DNA of 50,757 nt from Clostridiales bacterium (GTDB lineage Bacteria; Bacillota; Clostridia; Saccharofermentanales; Saccharofermentanaceae). Positions 17,186 to 27,100 of the stretch are shown one piece after another; within the stretch, counting starts at the first letter, position 1, and each line of letters opens with the position of its first letter. The notes beneath the pieces were generated by a model, which did no database searches, was not told where the DNA came from, and saw only the letters and a program-made list of their open reading frames with translations. The DNA lies in NCBI GenBank assembly GCA_017513085.1, contig JAFWDK010000036.1:1-50757 (forward strand), in the 5' to 3' direction. A program made the position numbers and the translations under genes.

Positions 17186-17800
17186 TTACTTATAGTCGTC
17201 GACGTCGAATTTTCTATCCCGAAAGTAGAAATCGCGATCTTCTTCTGTGATTTCCCGCGCCACACGACAGGGGTTTCCATAGGCGAGCATGTTGTCAGGA
17301 ATGTCTTTGGTGACAACACTGCCTGCCCCGATCACGACATTATTTCCGATGGTGACTCCTGGAAGCACACAGACATTGCCGCCGATCCAGACATTATCTC
17401 CAATCGTGATATCGATCCCGTATTCGTATCCGGAATTCCGGGTCTGCGGATGGAGCGGATGTCCTGCGGTACAGAGCATGACGTTCGGCCCGAACATGAC
17501 GTTGTCTCCGATACGTACTTTGCCGACATCCAGAACGATGAAGTTATAGTTTGCGAAAAAGTTTGTGCCGATTTCAATATTGTATCCGTAATCGCAGAAA
17601 AAAGGTGATTCGATAGTGAGATAACCTTCGGATGTTTTACCGAGGATCTCGCGGAGCAGCGCTTGTCTCTTTTCAGGTTCGTCCGGCGGAAGAAGATTGT
17701 ATTCATAGATCTTTTTCTTGCAGGCGAGACGCTCTTCGCTTAAGCCGTCCAGCCAGGATTTATAGGGTAGATTTGCCAGCATTCTTTCCTTGTGATCCAT
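17186..17800 (-). CDS. Sugar O-acetyltransferase (Maa/LacA family)
   Basis: Transfers acetyl from acetyl-CoA to a sugar hydroxyl. It has the N-terminal Mac domain ([17 protein letters not shown]) and a left-handed beta helix of hexapeptide repeats ([33 protein letters not shown]). The catalytic histidine is in TAGHPLHP. It has 204 residues from the ATG at 17800, preferred because GAGGAG lies eight bases upstream. Normal length for the family. It stands alone, convergent with the ABC operon. Maltose, galactoside or another acceptor cannot be told apart. Confidence 0.92.
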   Translation of the reverse strand: MDHKERMLANLPYKSWLDGLSEERLACKKKIYEYNLLPPDEPEKRQALLREILGKTSEGYLTIESPFFCDYGYNIEIGTNFFANYNFIVLDVGKVRIGDNVMFGPNVMLCTAGHPLHPQTRNSGYEYGIDITIGDNVWIGGNVCVLPGVTIGNNVVIGAGSVVTKDIPDNMLAYGNPCRVAREITEEDRDFYFRDRKFDVDDYK

Positions 17801-17931
17801 ATGATTTCTCCTCACTTGCATACTGTTTTTTTCATTCTATCACATGGGATTTCGGACATCTATTCTGTCATTGTTCGCAGCTTTTGTTCGTGATAGTATG
17901 AAACAGTATGTGAGAGGAGTTGAGTGGAAAG

Positions 17932-18843
17932 ATGGAAGTACATGTAAAAAAGTTTCATGAGATGACCCCGGAAGAACTATATGGAATCTTGAAGCTTCGT
18001 GTGGATGTCTTTGTTGTGGAACAGAAGTGTACTGCTCCGGAACTCGATGACCGGGATCAAGAAGCGATCCATGTCTGGATCACGGATGAGGATGGTGTGC
18101 AGGCGTACCTGCGATTGCTCGATAAGGGTGTAGAGCATGAGAAATATCACGCGATCGGGCGAGTGCTGACTTCGGAGAAGAAGCGTTCTGCCGGGTATGG
18201 GCGCGCGATCATGGAGGAAGGCATTCGCGTTCTGACGGAAACCTACGGCGAGGTGCCGATCTATCTTGAGGCACAAACGTACGCGGAAGGTTTTTACGGC
18301 AAGTTCGGATTTAAGAAGATTTCGGATGAATTCATACTGGATGGCATTCCGCATTATAAGATGTTGCGAAGCGCAGGTGCGGAAGCGGACAAGAACGGCG
18401 GCGCGGATGAAAACGGTTTTTCGTGCGAGACGTCGGCAAAAGTGAGGTTCCGTGTTGTGGAAGGCTTGTCGCAGATCCGGGTGGAAGATGTGGCGCGGCT
18501 TTTAAAGGCGACGTATTGGGCGGGGCAGCGTCCGGCCGAGAAAATCGAGAAATCGATGCGGCATTCGGATTGTTATGGAATCTATGTGGAAGGCGAACCG
18601 CGGCTGGCCGGGTTTGCACGTGTGATCACGGATCACGCGACGACTTTTTATCTGGCTGATGTGATCGTTGATGAAAGCCGTCGCGGCGATGGCCTGGGAA
18701 AAGCTCTGGTTTCATATATTCTGGGAAGCCCGAAATATGTGGGGCTCCGCGGGATCCTGGTCACCAAAGACGCGCACGGCTTGTATGAGAAATACGGCTT
18801 CGAGCGGCAGGACGGAAGGTTCATGAGCAGGAGCAGTAATTGA
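17932..18843 (+). CDS. Tandem GNAT acetyltransferase (ElaA-like plus second GNAT)
   Basis: Two acyl-CoA-binding GNAT folds in one chain. Residues 1-145 match the ElaA type (LYGILKLRVDVFVVEQKC, then KRSAGYGRAIM as the acetyl-CoA loop and FYGKFGF). After a Gly/Ala-rich linker, residues about 170-300 form a second GNAT with DESRRGDGLGKALV and LYEKYGFERQ. Both acetyl-CoA loops look intact. Substrates unknown. The ATG at 17932 is chosen; a TTG at 17920 is too close to the AGGAG at 17914. It lies on its own, divergent from the O-acetyltransferase. The fusion is less common than the single-domain forms. Confidence 0.85.
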   Translation: MEVHVKKFHEMTPEELYGILKLRVDVFVVEQKCTAPELDDRDQEAIHVWITDEDGVQAYLRLLDKGVEHEKYHAIGRVLTSEKKRSAGYGRAIMEEGIRVLTETYGEVPIYLEAQTYAEGFYGKFGFKKISDEFILDGIPHYKMLRSAGAEADKNGGADENGFSCETSAKVRFRVVEGLSQIRVEDVARLLKATYWAGQRPAEKIEKSMRHSDCYGIYVEGEPRLAGFARVITDHATTFYLADVIVDESRRGDGLGKALVSYILGSPKYVGLRGILVTKDAHGLYEKYGFERQDGRFMSRSSN

Positions 18844-18922
18844 ATCAAAAGTTGCGAGGAAAGCGATAAAGAAACAGATTAACTACAGGCAGTTGAAGTT
18901 CCATCATGTCTTCTCATGAAGT

Positions 18923-18995
18923 TCACTATTTCTAGCGATGTGCGAGGCGCTCGCCTGTGATACTCTCTTCTCAAAGCGGACAGATTCGTGTGTTT
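18923..18995 (+). ncRNA. Candidate structured leader, copy 1 (upstream of HEAT lipoprotein)
   Basis: TCACTA-N4-TAGCGATGTG followed by GAGGCGCT, then GTG-TAC-CT spacing, recurs at 23957 before the first LRR gene. Within it AGCG and CGCT can pair around a loop beginning ATGTG. It may be a shared regulatory RNA element or DNA site; no known riboswitch class was recognised. Confidence 0.4.
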
Positions 18996-19034
18996 TCACG
19001 AAACTGAATTCTATTTGGGAACAGGAGAGAGAAT

Positions 19035-20348
19035 ATGAAAAGAAAGATCATTGCTTGTGTTTTGATGTTTGCCATGATTGCGTCTTTTGCGGCTTGTGAC
19101 AACAAGGAGAAGGAGACCGAGAAGGAGACGACGGCGAAGGTGACGACTACCGCGGACGAGGAGGAGACGACGAAGGAGTCGAAGGAGAGCTCAGCGGAAA
19201 GCGAGACATCAGCCGAGGCGACTTCGGAGGAAACGACAGAGGCGACCACAGAGGCGACCAGTGCTGCGGCGCAGGGTGAGCTGACGAAAGAAAAGTACGA
19301 TGCCATGACGCCGGAGGAGCTGCTTGCGGCTTTGGATATCAAGGATCCGCAGAACCTCACGGAGGACGAGTATTTCAGACTCCTCGAGACATACCGTTTC
19401 TGTGATCTTGATTACGAGAAGATGGAGATGGCGTCCAACAATTCTCCGACGAAGGAAGCGATCAAGCTGGTCAAGAAGCTTTCGATCGATAAGGTCATGG
19501 ATAAACTTCTGGATAGTGAATACCCGCAGGTCAGAGGCTATGGCCTCGCGAGCCTGCAAGGGCTTTTCGGTGTGAACGATAATTCCATGGCAAAAGCACT
19601 GGCCGTCCTGGAGACGGAGTCGGATGATTATTGTCTGTACTGTGCGACTTCCGGCTTGATGAATGAGATGAAGAATGACCCGAAGGTGGCGGATTTCATC
19701 TTTAAGATGGCGGATCACGAGAAAGCAAGGATCCGTGTGAGAGCAGCCATTGCGATCGGTAATTCCTGGTCCAGAGGTGTGGACGGCACAGTGGAGAAGA
19801 TCACCGAGATGATGAACGATCCGGATATCGATGTGCAGAAGAGTGCGCTTGCGAACAGCGGTAAGCTTCATGACGAGGCGGTGATCGAGCCGATCGTGGC
19901 GATCCTGAACGATGAATCCCGTGCCAAGGTGCATGGCGATGCGATCCGTGGTCTGTCCTGGATGTGGCTGGACTACCCGTCGCACGAGTCGACTTGCGAA
20001 GCGGCGTATAAGGCGACGCTGGATTACTATTCCAAGACACCGAGAACGAAGGATGTTCCGGCATGGAGCGGTATTTCCAATTTCAACATGGTTTCGGAAA
20101 AGAATATGGAAGAAAGCAAGTGGCGTGAAAATGCAACATATTTCAACGCGGATGAGTTTACGAAAGTCATGGCGGATCTGATCGCGGATCCGGACGCGAA
20201 CTGGCTTTCGAAAGAACCGGCCATGAAAGCCGTGCTGGCACTTTGTCCGGAGAAATTTGACTCGCTCGAAGAGGCAGCGAAAGCTTGCGGAGACAAGAAG
20301 GTCGCCGATGCTTTTACCAAACTTAAAGAAAAGCAGAGCCAATCTTGA
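19035..20348 (+). CDS. Secreted HEAT-repeat lipoprotein
   Basis: A 437-residue protein with a lipoprotein signal: basic start, hydrophobic core and lipobox FAAC with the acylated Cys at 21. A Glu/Thr/Ser-rich linker (22-80) spans the cell wall. The rest is helical repeats in HEAT style, for example ARIRVRAAIAIGNSW and DIDVQKSALANSG. Such folds bind other proteins; the partner is unknown. CAGGAGAGAG precedes the ATG. It lies 67 bases before the three-gene signalling operon and could provide its extracellular input. It shares an upstream leader motif with the LRR gene at 24103. Confidence 0.85.
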   Translation: MKRKIIACVLMFAMIASFAACDNKEKETEKETTAKVTTTADEEETTKESKESSAESETSAEATSEETTEATTEATSAAAQGELTKEKYDAMTPEELLAALDIKDPQNLTEDEYFRLLETYRFCDLDYEKMEMASNNSPTKEAIKLVKKLSIDKVMDKLLDSEYPQVRGYGLASLQGLFGVNDNSMAKALAVLETESDDYCLYCATSGLMNEMKNDPKVADFIFKMADHEKARIRVRAAIAIGNSWSRGVDGTVEKITEMMNDPDIDVQKSALANSGKLHDEAVIEPIVAILNDESRAKVHGDAIRGLSWMWLDYPSHESTCEAAYKATLDYYSKTPRTKDVPAWSGISNFNMVSEKNMEESKWRENATYFNADEFTKVMADLIADPDANWLSKEPAMKAVLALCPEKFDSLEEAAKACGDKKVADAFTKLKEKQSQS

Positions 20349-20415
20349 TGAGAAACGTGGCGTCTAAAACCGTTAAGTAGTAAAATCGAAACGGAATGGT
20401 GGAACGAGGTTGGGT

Positions 20416-22011
20416 ATGATCAGCAGCACGCAGAAAAGAAGAATACTGCACTTTATATTGTTTTTTGCAGGCATTTTGCTGTTCAATTTCGTCAACACAT
20501 TTATTCCGGCGCGTACGCACGATATTATCTCATTTGCATATATGGGCTTTGTCGTCGCATGGTATCTCTCCGTCCGCGAACGGATCATCAGTGGTACCAT
20601 GCGGCGCCTCTTTTTTGTCGGAGCGGCCTCACTGGTCGTATTGTTTTTGCTTCGCGTCGTAAAGTGGAACTACTTCGGCATGTTCCGGAAACCCAACGAG
20701 TACCTGTGGTACATCTACTATATTCCGATCGTGCTGCTGCCTTTTACTTCACTGAATATCGCCCTTCGGGTCGGTATCTATAATGAGCGGAAGACCCGCT
20801 GGGTGACGAGGATCCTGAATGCGATCGCGACACTTCTTTGCGTACTCGTGCTGACGAATCCGATTCATAACTTTGTATTTAAGATCAAGGATCTCGATCC
20901 GGATCACATGAAATACAGTTTCGGGATCGCATATTTTGCACTGGTTGCCTGTTCGCTGATTGCGATCATCGCGGCCTTCTCGATCCTGTTTCACCGATGC
21001 AGTCTCAGCGCCAGCCGTCGCCTGGCGTTCATACCTGTACTTGCTCTTGTCCTCGGCATTGGCATGATCGCCGCATATTACATTAGCGGCGGCGCGCCGA
21101 AACTGTTCGGTTCGAAGCTTTTTAATCTTCAGGAAGCATTCGAATTTCTCTTTATCGGATTCTGGGAAAGCTGCATCCAGATCGGCCTGATCCCTACGAA
21201 TTCCGACTACGGTACGCTCTTTGAGGCGTCGGGTCTGGACGCGTATATCTGCGATACCGAAGGTTCGATCGTGTACCGCACGGCAAACTTTGCTTCGCAC
21301 GAGGATTCACCGGATTACCGCGTGACCGCCCAGAATATCTGCGGCGGTAAAGTGGTCTGGCAGGATGACCTTTCGAAGATCAACGAGATCCGGGCTTCCC
21401 TTATTGAAGTGACAAAAGAACTGGCCGATGAGAATGCGCTTCTTGAGCTGGAGCATGAGACGAACAGTAAGAAACAGGAAATGGATTCTCTGATGAATCT
21501 CTACGATGAACTTTATGATTCTGTCCGTCCTGAAGTGACGAGTCTGCAGAAACTTCTGGAATCGATCCGGAAGGGCGGACCGGATGAAATCAAGAATACA
21601 CGGATCGCCACGGTGTTGGGTGCTTTTATCAAGAGACGCGGAAACCTCTCGATCCTCGCGCACGATAACCCCGAGATCAGTCTGAGCGAACTGGAATATG
21701 CGCTTCGAGAGTCGATGTATTTTATCTCGCAGACGAAGACCAGGTGCAATGTCATGGTGAGCGGCAAAGGCAAAGTTCCTGCCGAAAAGCTGATCCGGAT
21801 GTACGAGGTGTTCCACGCCGTGTCGATGGAATTTCTTGATACGGAGTGCAGCATCATGGTGAATGTTTCAAAAGGCAAGAACTGCTCGATGCGCATCATG
21901 GCGGACCATCTTCTGGAGGAAAAGTCTGCGGAGCATTTGAGAGAACGAATCGGGCAAGACACGCGGTTGTCTTTCGATAAAGAGGAAGAGGTAACGTATA
22001 TTACATGTTGA
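20416..22011 (+). CDS. 7TM sensor protein with degenerate histidine-kinase-like C-terminus
   Basis: About 531 residues. The first 260 hold about seven membrane helices in the style of histidine-kinase N-terminal 7TM regions. A PAS-like stretch follows (LFEASGLDAYICDTEG), then a coiled coil (about 335-375). The C-terminus has a RRGNLSIL segment and SELEYALRESM that look like parts of a kinase core, but no clear HD-x-x-G phosphorylation motif, N box or G box is visible. It is best read as a pseudokinase or sensor subunit. The ATG at 20416 is preferred (GAGG six bases upstream). It overlaps the true kinase gene by seven bases. Confidence 0.7.
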   Translation: MISSTQKRRILHFILFFAGILLFNFVNTFIPARTHDIISFAYMGFVVAWYLSVRERIISGTMRRLFFVGAASLVVLFLLRVVKWNYFGMFRKPNEYLWYIYYIPIVLLPFTSLNIALRVGIYNERKTRWVTRILNAIATLLCVLVLTNPIHNFVFKIKDLDPDHMKYSFGIAYFALVACSLIAIIAAFSILFHRCSLSASRRLAFIPVLALVLGIGMIAAYYISGGAPKLFGSKLFNLQEAFEFLFIGFWESCIQIGLIPTNSDYGTLFEASGLDAYICDTEGSIVYRTANFASHEDSPDYRVTAQNICGGKVVWQDDLSKINEIRASLIEVTKELADENALLELEHETNSKKQEMDSLMNLYDELYDSVRPEVTSLQKLLESIRKGGPDEIKNTRIATVLGAFIKRRGNLSILAHDNPEISLSELEYALRESMYFISQTKTRCNVMVSGKGKVPAEKLIRMYEVFHAVSMEFLDTECSIMVNVSKGKNCSMRIMADHLLEEKSAEHLRERIGQDTRLSFDKEEEVTYITC

Positions 22012-23282
22012 TCCTGGCGGTAAAAGAACTGAATCTTTCCGATAACCTCATGGTCCTTCGTGGCCTGGGCTTCTTGTGGGGCGCGGTGGTCACGCTCGGT
22101 CTTTTCGACAGCCTCTTTGACGGGATCCGGCATAAGGCAGGACGAAAGCGTGTCCTCGGGAATCTGGCGGCACTTCTTCTTGCACACCTGATCACGATCA
22201 TGGCCAACGAAGGCGTGCTGATCACGTACGGTCCTGCTGTGACGGCCGGAACTTTTGCGCTCCTTCTGCTTCTTAGTATCGGCATCGTGTTTCAAGTCCG
22301 ATACAGTGTCCGAAGACGGAAGTCGCGTATCTATCCGGGCTCGGTCAAAGAGTCGGTCGACCAGCTCTCGACGGGCGTCTGCTACTACTACGGAGACGGC
22401 CGCATCAAACTGCATAATGCCAGCATGGAAAAGATCTGGAACGACCTTACAGGAAAAAGCATGGTCGACGGGCGGGAGCTTTGGGAGACGATTTCGCAAG
22501 GCCGGGCACAGTCGGGTTCGTGCATCAGTAAGGGTGAGGTACCGATCTATATGCTGCCGGATGAAAGTGTGCGAAGCTGGCGCCGTAATAAGGTCAGTAC
22601 GGACGGCATGGAGCTTTATGAGGTGCTTGCGGCGGATGTCACGGAGGAGTATGCGCTGGTCCATGATCTGGAAGAAAAGAAGGAGCGTCTCCGTCACAGG
22701 GGAACAAGGCTGAAGGCAGTAGGCGAGAGGATCGATGCGCTGAATATCGAGAAAGAGATCCTGGATTCGAAGATCCGCATTCACGATGACTGGGGACGTG
22801 CTTTGATCACGGCAAAGGCGTTCATCGAACAGCCGGATATGGAAAAGAAAAGAGGATTTCTGACGCTTTGGGAGCGAAACATTTCCTATGTGGAAGAAAA
22901 CGAACAGTCCGAAGCCAAGGACGCGTACGATGATATTTTCCAGAGTGCGAAGTCGCTGGGACTCACGATCGATATCGATGAGGAACTTCCGTCGGATTAC
23001 GATACGAGAAATCTCCTGATCCACGCGATGGCGGTCTGTATTGGTAATATGGTCAAACATGCGGAGGCAACGACGCTGCATGTTAAGACCGTGCACAAGG
23101 ACGGGCGCTGCACATATACATTTACGAATGACGGACAGCCGCCTGCAAATACGGTCGAGGAAAAAGGCGGCCTGAAAAATCTGAGAAGAAGAGTTGAGGC
23201 GCAGGGAGGCAGTATGTTTATCGACAGCATGCCGCGTTTTGCACTGCATATTGAACTGGGGGAAAAGCAACATGACACATAA
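22005..23282 (+). CDS. Sensor histidine kinase (NarL/DesK-like)
   Basis: A 425-residue kinase. Three or four membrane helices lie within the first 105 residues. A PAS-like domain follows (VDQLSTGVCYYYGDG), with a coiled coil near 215-255. The phosphorylated histidine sits in RIHDDWGRAL, matching the HD-x-x-G-x-x-L signature of HisKA_3-type kinases. The ATPase shows the N box around GNMVKHA, FTNDGQPP and a GGLKNLRRRVEAQGG end typical of this group. It starts inside the upstream gene (7-base overlap), and its end overlaps the regulator by 11 bases, so all three are translationally coupled. Confidence 0.88.
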   Translation: MLILAVKELNLSDNLMVLRGLGFLWGAVVTLGLFDSLFDGIRHKAGRKRVLGNLAALLLAHLITIMANEGVLITYGPAVTAGTFALLLLLSIGIVFQVRYSVRRRKSRIYPGSVKESVDQLSTGVCYYYGDGRIKLHNASMEKIWNDLTGKSMVDGRELWETISQGRAQSGSCISKGEVPIYMLPDESVRSWRRNKVSTDGMELYEVLAADVTEEYALVHDLEEKKERLRHRGTRLKAVGERIDALNIEKEILDSKIRIHDDWGRALITAKAFIEQPDMEKKRGFLTLWERNISYVEENEQSEAKDAYDDIFQSAKSLGLTIDIDEELPSDYDTRNLLIHAMAVCIGNMVKHAEATTLHVKTVHKDGRCTYTFTNDGQPPANTVEEKGGLKNLRRRVEAQGGSMFIDSMPRFALHIELGEKQHDT

Positions 23283-23895
23283 TATCTTAATCGTGGACGA
23301 TCAGAAAATGCAGCGTATCGCGCTGCAGACGAGCCTTTCGGAGAATCCGGACTACCATGTCGTGGATTCGATCGGCACGGCCGAGATGGCGATCAACTTC
23401 GCAGACAGTAAACCGATCGACCTGATCATCATGGACATTGTCATGACGGCCGGGATCAATGGGATCGAGGCGGCGAGCCGCATCAAGCGCGATCACCCGG
23501 AGATCAAGATCATCCTGGTGACAAGTATGCCGGAAGTGTCCTACATCGAGAAGGCGAAAGAGGCCGGGGCGGAAGGCATGTGGTATAAAGAGCAGGAATC
23601 GTTGCCGCTTGAGACCGTGATCGGAAAGGTCCTTTCCGGCGAGGTGGTCTATCCGGAAGCCACACCTGTCCTGACGATCGGTATTGCTTCGAGCACGGAT
23701 TTTACCCAGCGCGAACTGGATGTGCTTCGTAAAGTGGTGTACGGCTATTCCGACCAGGAGATCGGCGAGGCGCTCAATATGAGTATCTGGACGGTCCGCT
23801 CCCATGTTAAGAATCTCCTGCAGAAGACCGGATTTAAAAACCGGGTCGAACTGGCCGTGAATGTCCGGTCCTCGGGACTGGTGATCGACGAATAG
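23272..23895 (+). CDS. NarL/LuxR-family response regulator
   Basis: A 207-residue regulator. The receiver shows VDDQ, the phospho-acceptor in IIMDIVM and a lysine in WYKEQES. The C-terminal LuxR helix-turn-helix is FTQRELDVLRKVVYGYSDQEI and onward (cited here by its first residues). The ATG at 23272 after GGGGGAAAAG is chosen; an in-frame ATG at 23194 would add 26 residues unlike a receiver start. It is the output of the kinase operon. Target genes are unknown; the LRR genes immediately downstream are candidates by position. Confidence 0.92.
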   Translation: MTHNILIVDDQKMQRIALQTSLSENPDYHVVDSIGTAEMAINFADSKPIDLIIMDIVMTAGINGIEAASRIKRDHPEIKIILVTSMPEVSYIEKAKEAGAEGMWYKEQESLPLETVIGKVLSGEVVYPEATPVLTIGIASSTDFTQRELDVLRKVVYGYSDQEIGEALNMSIWTVRSHVKNLLQKTGFKNRVELAVNVRSSGLVIDE

Positions 23896-23956
23896 CGAGG
23901 AGCGGCGACGGATACAAAAAGAAAAACTCCCTGAGACAAGTGCTTTTGGAGAAAAA

Positions 23957-24030
23957 TCACTAGTAATAGCGATGTGGAAAGAGGCGCTATGTGGTACCCT
24001 TCTGATAAGGTGCACATAGTGTTGTTTGTG
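23957..24030 (+). ncRNA. Candidate structured leader, copy 2 (upstream of first LRR gene)
   Basis: Aligned to the leader at 18923: TCACTA-N4-TAGCGATGTG, then GAGGCGCT and GTGGTACCCT. ATAGCG (from 23967) pairs with CGCTAT across the loop, a longer stem than in copy 1. It ends about 75 bases before the LRR start codon. Confidence 0.4.
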
Positions 24031-24102
24031 TTGTGCGGATATTGGTGGAAAAACTTGGCGCGGGATGTGCCGACCAAGGGGAAACGGAGGCAGAGGCAAG
24101 AT

Positions 24103-27100
24103 ATGAAAAAGAATGCGATTCGATGGGCAGGCATGGCCGTTGTGCCGGTATTGGCAGCAGCAATGACGGTTCCGATGATCCAGGTTTTTTGGGGACAAAC
24201 TAAGGTGAGGGCTGCCGAAGGCGTGAGAATCAAAAGCGATTACTTCCCGGATTCTATATTCCGGAAATATGTTTCGGATAATTACGACGTCAATCCGAAG
24301 GATAGTTTCTTGTCCGAAGAGGAGCTCGCAGCGGTGACTTCGATAGATGTTAGGGATATGAAGATCACGGACTTAAAGGGGATAGAATACTTTACCTCTC
24401 TGCAAAATCTGGACTGCAGAACAAACGAAATCGCACAGTTGAATCTGGAGAAGAACACAGAACTGAAATTTCTGAACTGCAGTGAAAACAAGATTGAACA
24501 GCTGGATCTGGGAAAAAATACTAAACTGTCAACTCTGGACTGCAGTAACAACAACCTCTCGCGGCTGAATCCGCCGAATCTGCCGAGTTTGAGAATACTT
24601 AACTGTTACAACAACAATCTGACTGAACTCAGTATGAGTAATATGTCGGAACTTCGAGAATTCTCGTGTCACGACAATCAAATCAAAAGCCTCTTTCTTA
24701 GATATTGTACCAAACTTTATGAGTTAAACTGCGCGAACAATCAGCTTTTACAACTGGATCTGAGAGAAAATGCCATGCTTGAAAAAGTGTTCTGTCAGGG
24801 AAACAAAATTGAAAGAGTGTATGTTCCCAATGTTACTAAACTCAAAACCTTGAACTGCGCGGATAACTGGATAGATTATATAGATTTGAAAGAGAGTCCG
24901 GACCTGAGTTACTTGAATTTGTCTATGAATCGCTTGCTCTCTCTGGATGTAAAAAAATACACCAATCTTCACTACTTATACTGCCATACAAACAGTTTAA
25001 GCTCTTTGGATCTGAGTGCATGTACGAAACTGATGGAAATGGATTGCTCGAGAAATTATTTCACTTCACAACCGACTGTTCCTGACGGATGTGTGTTGAC
25101 ATATTCTCCTCAGAATACTTTTGTCTCCGGTTCGATTCCTGTGGATAAGACACACTTCCCGGATGCGGCATTCCGACAGTTTATTTCGTTGGAAATCGAT
25201 AATGCTCCGCTAGATGGTTGGTTGTCAAAGAAAGAAATCAATGCGGCTACAGTTTTAGATTGTTCAGGCAAGGGGATCGTTTCTCTGAAAGGAATCGAGT
25301 ATTTTTCAAATCTGCAATACTTTGACTGTTCTTCCAATAATCTTATCACTCTGGACCTGAAGTCGAATAAGGAGCTTTTTAAACTTACTTGCAGGAACAA
25401 CCCCGAGTTTTACGGCCTGTATATCTCGGGACTTGAGAAACTTGAAATCGTGTATGGCTCGAAATGCAGTATTGCCACACTGGATATCAGTACGACTCCG
25501 AATCTGAAATCTCTTGAAGTCAACGATAACAAACTGATTAAGTTGGATGTCAGTTCGAATCTTAAGCTTAAAACGTTGGAGGTAAACAACAATCGTCTGA
25601 CAAGCCTCGATGTCAGTAAAAACACAGCATTGACTGATTTGGAATGCGCGAACAATAGCATTCCGTTACTTGATGTGACCCCATGTACAGGATTGAGAAT
25701 CCTTCATTGTGAATATAATTATCTGGAAAAAGTAACAGGGATTCCTAAAGGATGCACGTATTTGTATACAACACCGCAGAAAACGGTTCCTTCTGTCACC
25801 GGCCTTTCCGGCTACTCCATGTCAGAGAAGGAAATACATCTGGAGTGGGATCGAACAGTTGGTGTAGATGGATATGAAGTGTATATGGGCAGCTATTCGG
25901 AAGGGTATTTTTCTAAGATGGCGACATTGGAGGGGATATACAAGACTACGCATACGATCGAGAACCTTGCTCGTGATAATGACTATTACTTCAAGATCCG
26001 GTCTTACCTGAAGGTTGGAACAGAAATACGATATAGCGAATTCAGTGAAGTCCTGTGTATTACTACACCGGTTGATGTGAACGCAGCCAATTTCCCAGAT
26101 GCAGAGTTTCTGCGTTATGCCGAATACATGGATACAAAACAAGACGGACAGCTGACCAGGGATGAGCGCAATGCAGTAACGAAACTTAATATTGCGGATT
26201 GCGACATGGCGGATCTGACAGGTATCGGTTTTTTCAACCAGTTGAAAGAACTATATTGTGGCGATAATAAACTGACTTCTCTTGATCTGAGCAAGAATAC
26301 GGAGCTGCTTGTACTTGATTGCAAAAGGAATACGGAACTGCAATCGCTTGATATCAGTAAGAATAAGAAACTTCGCACGCTGAATTGCTCCGGATGCAGC
26401 TTGTCAAGTCTGGATCTTTCAAATAATTACGATCTGGGGTCACTTTCGTGCTCGAATAATCAGCTCAAAGAACTGGACCTGAAGCGGAATCCGAATCTCC
26501 AATATTTGAATTGCTGTGTGAATTACCTGACTTCTTTGGATCTGAGTAATAATGATATCTTGTTTGATATGGATATTTGGGGAAACCAGATCGAGACGGT
26601 GGATATACACCATATCCAGTGGCTTATCGAGAATATCGTAGAACCTGGAGAGACTGAAGTGCAGCCTATCGAAATGACCTGCTGGGATGTTTTCGGAGCG
26701 ACGTACGATTGTTATATGGTCGGCGCCGAAGCCGCTCATGTGAGCTACGACAAGACGACCCGCCTGATCCTCAAAGAACGTGCAAAGTGCACGGTGACTT
26801 TTGATGCGAACGGCGGTTCGGGTTCGGTAAAAGCACTGACTGTTCTGGAGGGGGATTCGATTACGCTTCCGTCCAACGGTTTTACTGCACCGGATGGAAA
26901 AGTATTCGATAAGTGGAGCGCCGGAAACCCGGGCGATAGTGTTGTTGTGAACGCGGATATGGCGGTCAAGGCAATCTGGAAGAATGCGCCGGGTGGTCCG
27001 ACGAAAACTCCTACCAAGATCCCTACGAAGACGCCTACAAAAGTGCCGACAAAAGCACCGACTAAAACACCGACAAAGACACCAACCAAGGCGCCGACAG

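Noticed and set aside
19209..20342. A 377-codon frame antisense to the HEAT lipoprotein
   Set aside because: The lipoprotein has a signal, a lipobox and a ribosome site; the antisense frame has none.
21513..23273. A 586-codon open frame antisense to the kinase genes
   Set aside because: The opposite strand encodes a clear histidine kinase; the antisense product has no family features.
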